In this document: positions 3,965 to 5,831 of the stretch, in pieces
How the letters are laid out: each line of letters begins with the position of its first letter
Numbering within the stretch: the first letter of the stretch is position 1
Assembly (NCBI GenBank): GCA_003566335.1
Contig: PXDR01000050.1
Location: forward strand, 1-5,831
DNA length: 5,831 nt
Direction of reading: 5' to 3'
DNA from: Cyanobacteria bacterium T3Sed10_344R1
GTDB lineage: Bacteria; Cyanobacteriota; Cyanobacteriia; Phormidesmidales; Phormidesmidaceae
Notes under the pieces: generated by a model
Database searches by the model: none
Told to the model about the DNA's origin: nothing
What the model saw: only the letters and a program-made list of their open reading frames with translations
Made by a program: the position numbers and the translations under genes

Positions 3965-5831
3965 ATGAATCAGCCCGCTCGCACGCTCTATCAAAATGAT
4001 CAGGCTGCCCTGCGTCAGCAGCCAGACTATTCTGCCATTCGCGCAATTCCCGAACTCTGGCCTCGGGCGGCAGCTGCCTATGGCGATCGCATCGCCATGA
4101 ACGATCCCCACAACGCTCCCACGGCAACCCTGACCTACGGTCAACTGTGGGCGAATATCCAAACCTTTGCCAGCGGCTTGCAGCACCTCGGCTTTGCCGC
4201 TGGCGAACACATTGCTCTGATTGCCGATAACAGCCACCGCTGGTTCATTGCCGACCAAGGCATCATGGCCGCTGGCGGCGTCGATGCGGTGCGCAGCGGC
4301 GTAGCCGAAACCGAAGAGGTGGCCTACATCATTGAGCACAGCGACAGCGTCATGCTGGTGGTAGAAGATCTCAAGGTTTATGAGCGGCTGCAACAGCGGA
4401 TCGCCCAACTTCCCCTGCGCCAGATTATTCTGCTGTCCGATGAAACGCCCCCGGCTGAGACCCCCCAGCCGATTGTCAACTTCCCCCAACTGCTGGAACT
4501 AGGGCGGCAACAGTCCTTCCAGCCGGTCACCCTGCAACCTGACCAGCTCGCCACGTTGATTTACACCAGCGGCACCACCGGCAAGCCCAAGGGGGTGATG
4601 ATTACCCATGCCAACCTGATGCACCAAGTCCGCACCCTGGGGGCAGTAGTTCAGCCTCAGGCCGGAGATCGGGTGTTAGGACTGCTGCCCACCTGGCACA
4701 CCTTTGGCCGCACCGCTGAATATTTCCTCTACTCAGTGGGGGCGAGCCAGACCTACACCAGCATTCGCCACGTCAAACAGGATTTCCGCGAGGTGAAGCC
4801 CCAGTACATGGTGGGGGTGCCCCGGCTTTGGGAATCAATCTATGAGGGGGTGCAGAAGCAGTTTCGGGAGCAGCCCGAGGGTAAGCAAAAGCTAATCCAC
4901 ACCTTGATGGGCTTCAGCCAGCGCTATGTTCGCGCCCGCCGAATTTTGCAGGATTTAGATCTGAACCAGCCCAGACCTGGTCTACCTGCCCGCCTTGGGG
5001 CTGCGGGCATTGCCGTGCTCAACTGGCCGGGACACCGACTCGGGCATGTGCTGGTTTACAAGAAAGTCCGTCAGGCAACCGGCGGACAAGTGAAGCAACT
5101 GATCAGCGGTGGCGGTTCCCTGGCCCCCCACCTGGACTTATTCTTTGAAATTCTCGGGGTTGAAATTCTGGTGGGCTACGGCCTGACTGAAACCTCCCCG
5201 GTGCTGTCGGCCCGCCGCACCTGGCGCAATCTGCGGGGCGCTTCAGGACAGCCCATTCCCGAAACTGAGATTAAGGTGGTTGACCCTGAGACTCGCCAGC
5301 CGCTGACCCAGGGCGACAAAGGGCTGGTGTTGGCTCGTGGCCCTCAGGTAATGCAGGGCTACTACAAAAATCCTGAGGCAACGGCAAAAGCCCTGGATCC
5401 CGAAGGCTGGTTTGATACGGGGGATCTCGGCTGGATTACCCACGATGGCAACGTTGTGCTGACGGGGCGCGCCAAGGACACGATTGTGCTGACCAATGGC
5501 GAAAATATTGAGCCCCAGCCAATTGAGGATGCGATCGCCCGCAGTGCCTATGTGGATCAGGTGATGGTGGTGGGCCAAGACCAGCGATCTCTCGGGGCAA
5601 TCATTGTGCCCAATGTGGAAGCGCTGCAAAAGTGGGCCGCTGGTCAAGCCCTACATTTGGTTTTGCCAGAAGACTCGGAGCCTGCGCCCCCCGGCAGCCA
5701 AACCATCACCCTCAAGGATGGGGCGATTCAAACCCTGTTCCGCCAGGAGCTGAATCACCAGGTGAAGGATCGTCCGGGCTTTCGACCGGATGACCGGATT
5801 GGCCCCTTTGAGTTGGTGCTGGAACCCTTCA
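3965..5831 (+). CDS. aas: AMP-forming acyl-ACP / long-chain acyl-CoA synthetase, N-terminal 622 residues (3' end off window)
   Basis: Member of the ANL adenylate-forming superfamily, which activates a fatty acid with ATP to an acyl-adenylate and transfers it to a thiol carrier. Motifs in order: a VRSG segment after residue 106 (GVDAVRSG); the phosphate-binding loop YTSGTTGKPKG at 200-210; LPTWHTFGR with His245; YGLTE at 405-409; GWFDTGDLG with Asp487; and GRAKD from 501 with Arg502, followed by NGENIE. The VR(G/S)-type segment resembles cyanobacterial Aas (Synechocystis Slr1609 type) and plant AAE15/16 acyl-ACP synthetases more than classic FadD enzymes. Cyanobacterial Aas recycles free fatty acids released from membrane lipids onto acyl carrier protein. 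The window ends at FELVLEPF, before the C-terminal catalytic lysine, so that residue cannot be checked. No frameshift is seen. ATG 3965 is the first good start and gives the usual family N-terminus. The acyl-ACP versus acyl-CoA assignment is inference. Confidence 0.5.
   Translation, partial: MNQPARTLYQNDQAALRQQPDYSAIRAIPELWPRAAAAYGDRIAMNDPHNAPTATLTYGQLWANIQTFASGLQHLGFAAGEHIALIADNSHRWFIADQGIMAAGGVDAVRSGVAETEEVAYIIEHSDSVMLVVEDLKVYERLQQRIAQLPLRQIILLSDETPPAETPQPIVNFPQLLELGRQQSFQPVTLQPDQLATLIYTSGTTGKPKGVMITHANLMHQVRTLGAVVQPQAGDRVLGLLPTWHTFGRTAEYFLYSVGASQTYTSIRHVKQDFREVKPQYMVGVPRLWESIYEGVQKQFREQPEGKQKLIHTLMGFSQRYVRARRILQDLDLNQPRPGLPARLGAAGIAVLNWPGHRLGHVLVYKKVRQATGGQVKQLISGGGSLAPHLDLFFEILGVEILVGYGLTETSPVLSARRTWRNLRGASGQPIPETEIKVVDPETRQPLTQGDKGLVLARGPQVMQGYYKNPEATAKALDPEGWFDTGDLGWITHDGNVVLTGRAKDTIVLTNGENIEPQPIEDAIARSAYVDQVMVVGQDQRSLGAIIVPNVEALQKWAAGQALHLVLPEDSEPAPPGSQTITLKDGAIQTLFRQELNHQVKDRPGFRPDDRIGPFELVLEPF

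Noticed and set aside
3626..4489. Minus-strand open frame of 287 codons
   Set aside because: It is antisense to both the membrane-protein and synthetase genes, spans their intergenic gap, and has no motif; the sense frames are strongly supported.
5243..5647. Minus-strand open frame of 134 codons
   Set aside because: It is antisense to the YGLTE-to-GRAKD part of the synthetase, where the sense protein has unmistakable family motifs.
1..5831. Mobile element, CRISPR array, toxin-antitoxin or defence system
   Set aside because: I saw no transposase or recombinase motif, terminal repeats, spaced identical repeats, tRNA-like sequence or toxin/antitoxin-like gene pair. All coding space is taken by three ordinary chromosomal genes.

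Overview
The window looks like ordinary chromosomal DNA from a GC-rich cyanobacterium. The main evidence is eight copies of the HIP1 octamer GCGATCGC in 5.8 kb (starting at 102, 815, 1173, 1922, 2338, 2862, 4083 and 5531), a density typical of cyanobacterial genomes. The protein types agree: a multi-PAS/GAF sensor kinase and an acyl-ACP synthetase-like enzyme are both common in that phylum. A filamentous Leptolyngbya/Nodosilinea-type host is a guess from style only.

Layout: (1) 1-2804, minus strand, is the first 934 codons of a large soluble sensor histidine kinase. Its order is degenerate receiver-like domain, PAS, PAS, GAF, GAF, PAS, HisKA; it runs off the left edge just after the phospho-accepting H-box. 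(2) 2805-3269 is a 465-bp divergent intergenic region, AT-richer than its flanks over its first ~250 bp and full of small repeats. It holds a HIP1 palindrome, a 14-bp tandem repeat over the likely kinase promoter, an inverted repeat, three TTCAT elements exactly 11 bp apart, and two CTAATTG elements 11 bp apart abutting a plausible plus-strand promoter. (3) 3270-3830, plus strand, is a 186-residue five-helix membrane protein of unknown function with an arginine-rich N-terminus. Two potential G-quadruplex motifs lie at and across its stop codon. (4) 3831-3964 is a short gap with no clear terminator and at best a weak -10. (5) 3965 to the right edge is 622 codons of an AMP-forming acyl-ACP/acyl-CoA synthetase, cut before its C-terminal catalytic lysine.

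The membrane protein and the synthetase are co-directional, 134 bp apart, and may form a transcription unit; no functional link is proven. The kinase faces away and shares the regulatory intergenic region. I see no mobile element, CRISPR array, RNA gene or defence system. The most interesting material is the phased repeat architecture between the divergent genes, the dead receiver at the kinase N-terminus and the paired G-tract motifs at the 3' end of the membrane-protein gene.
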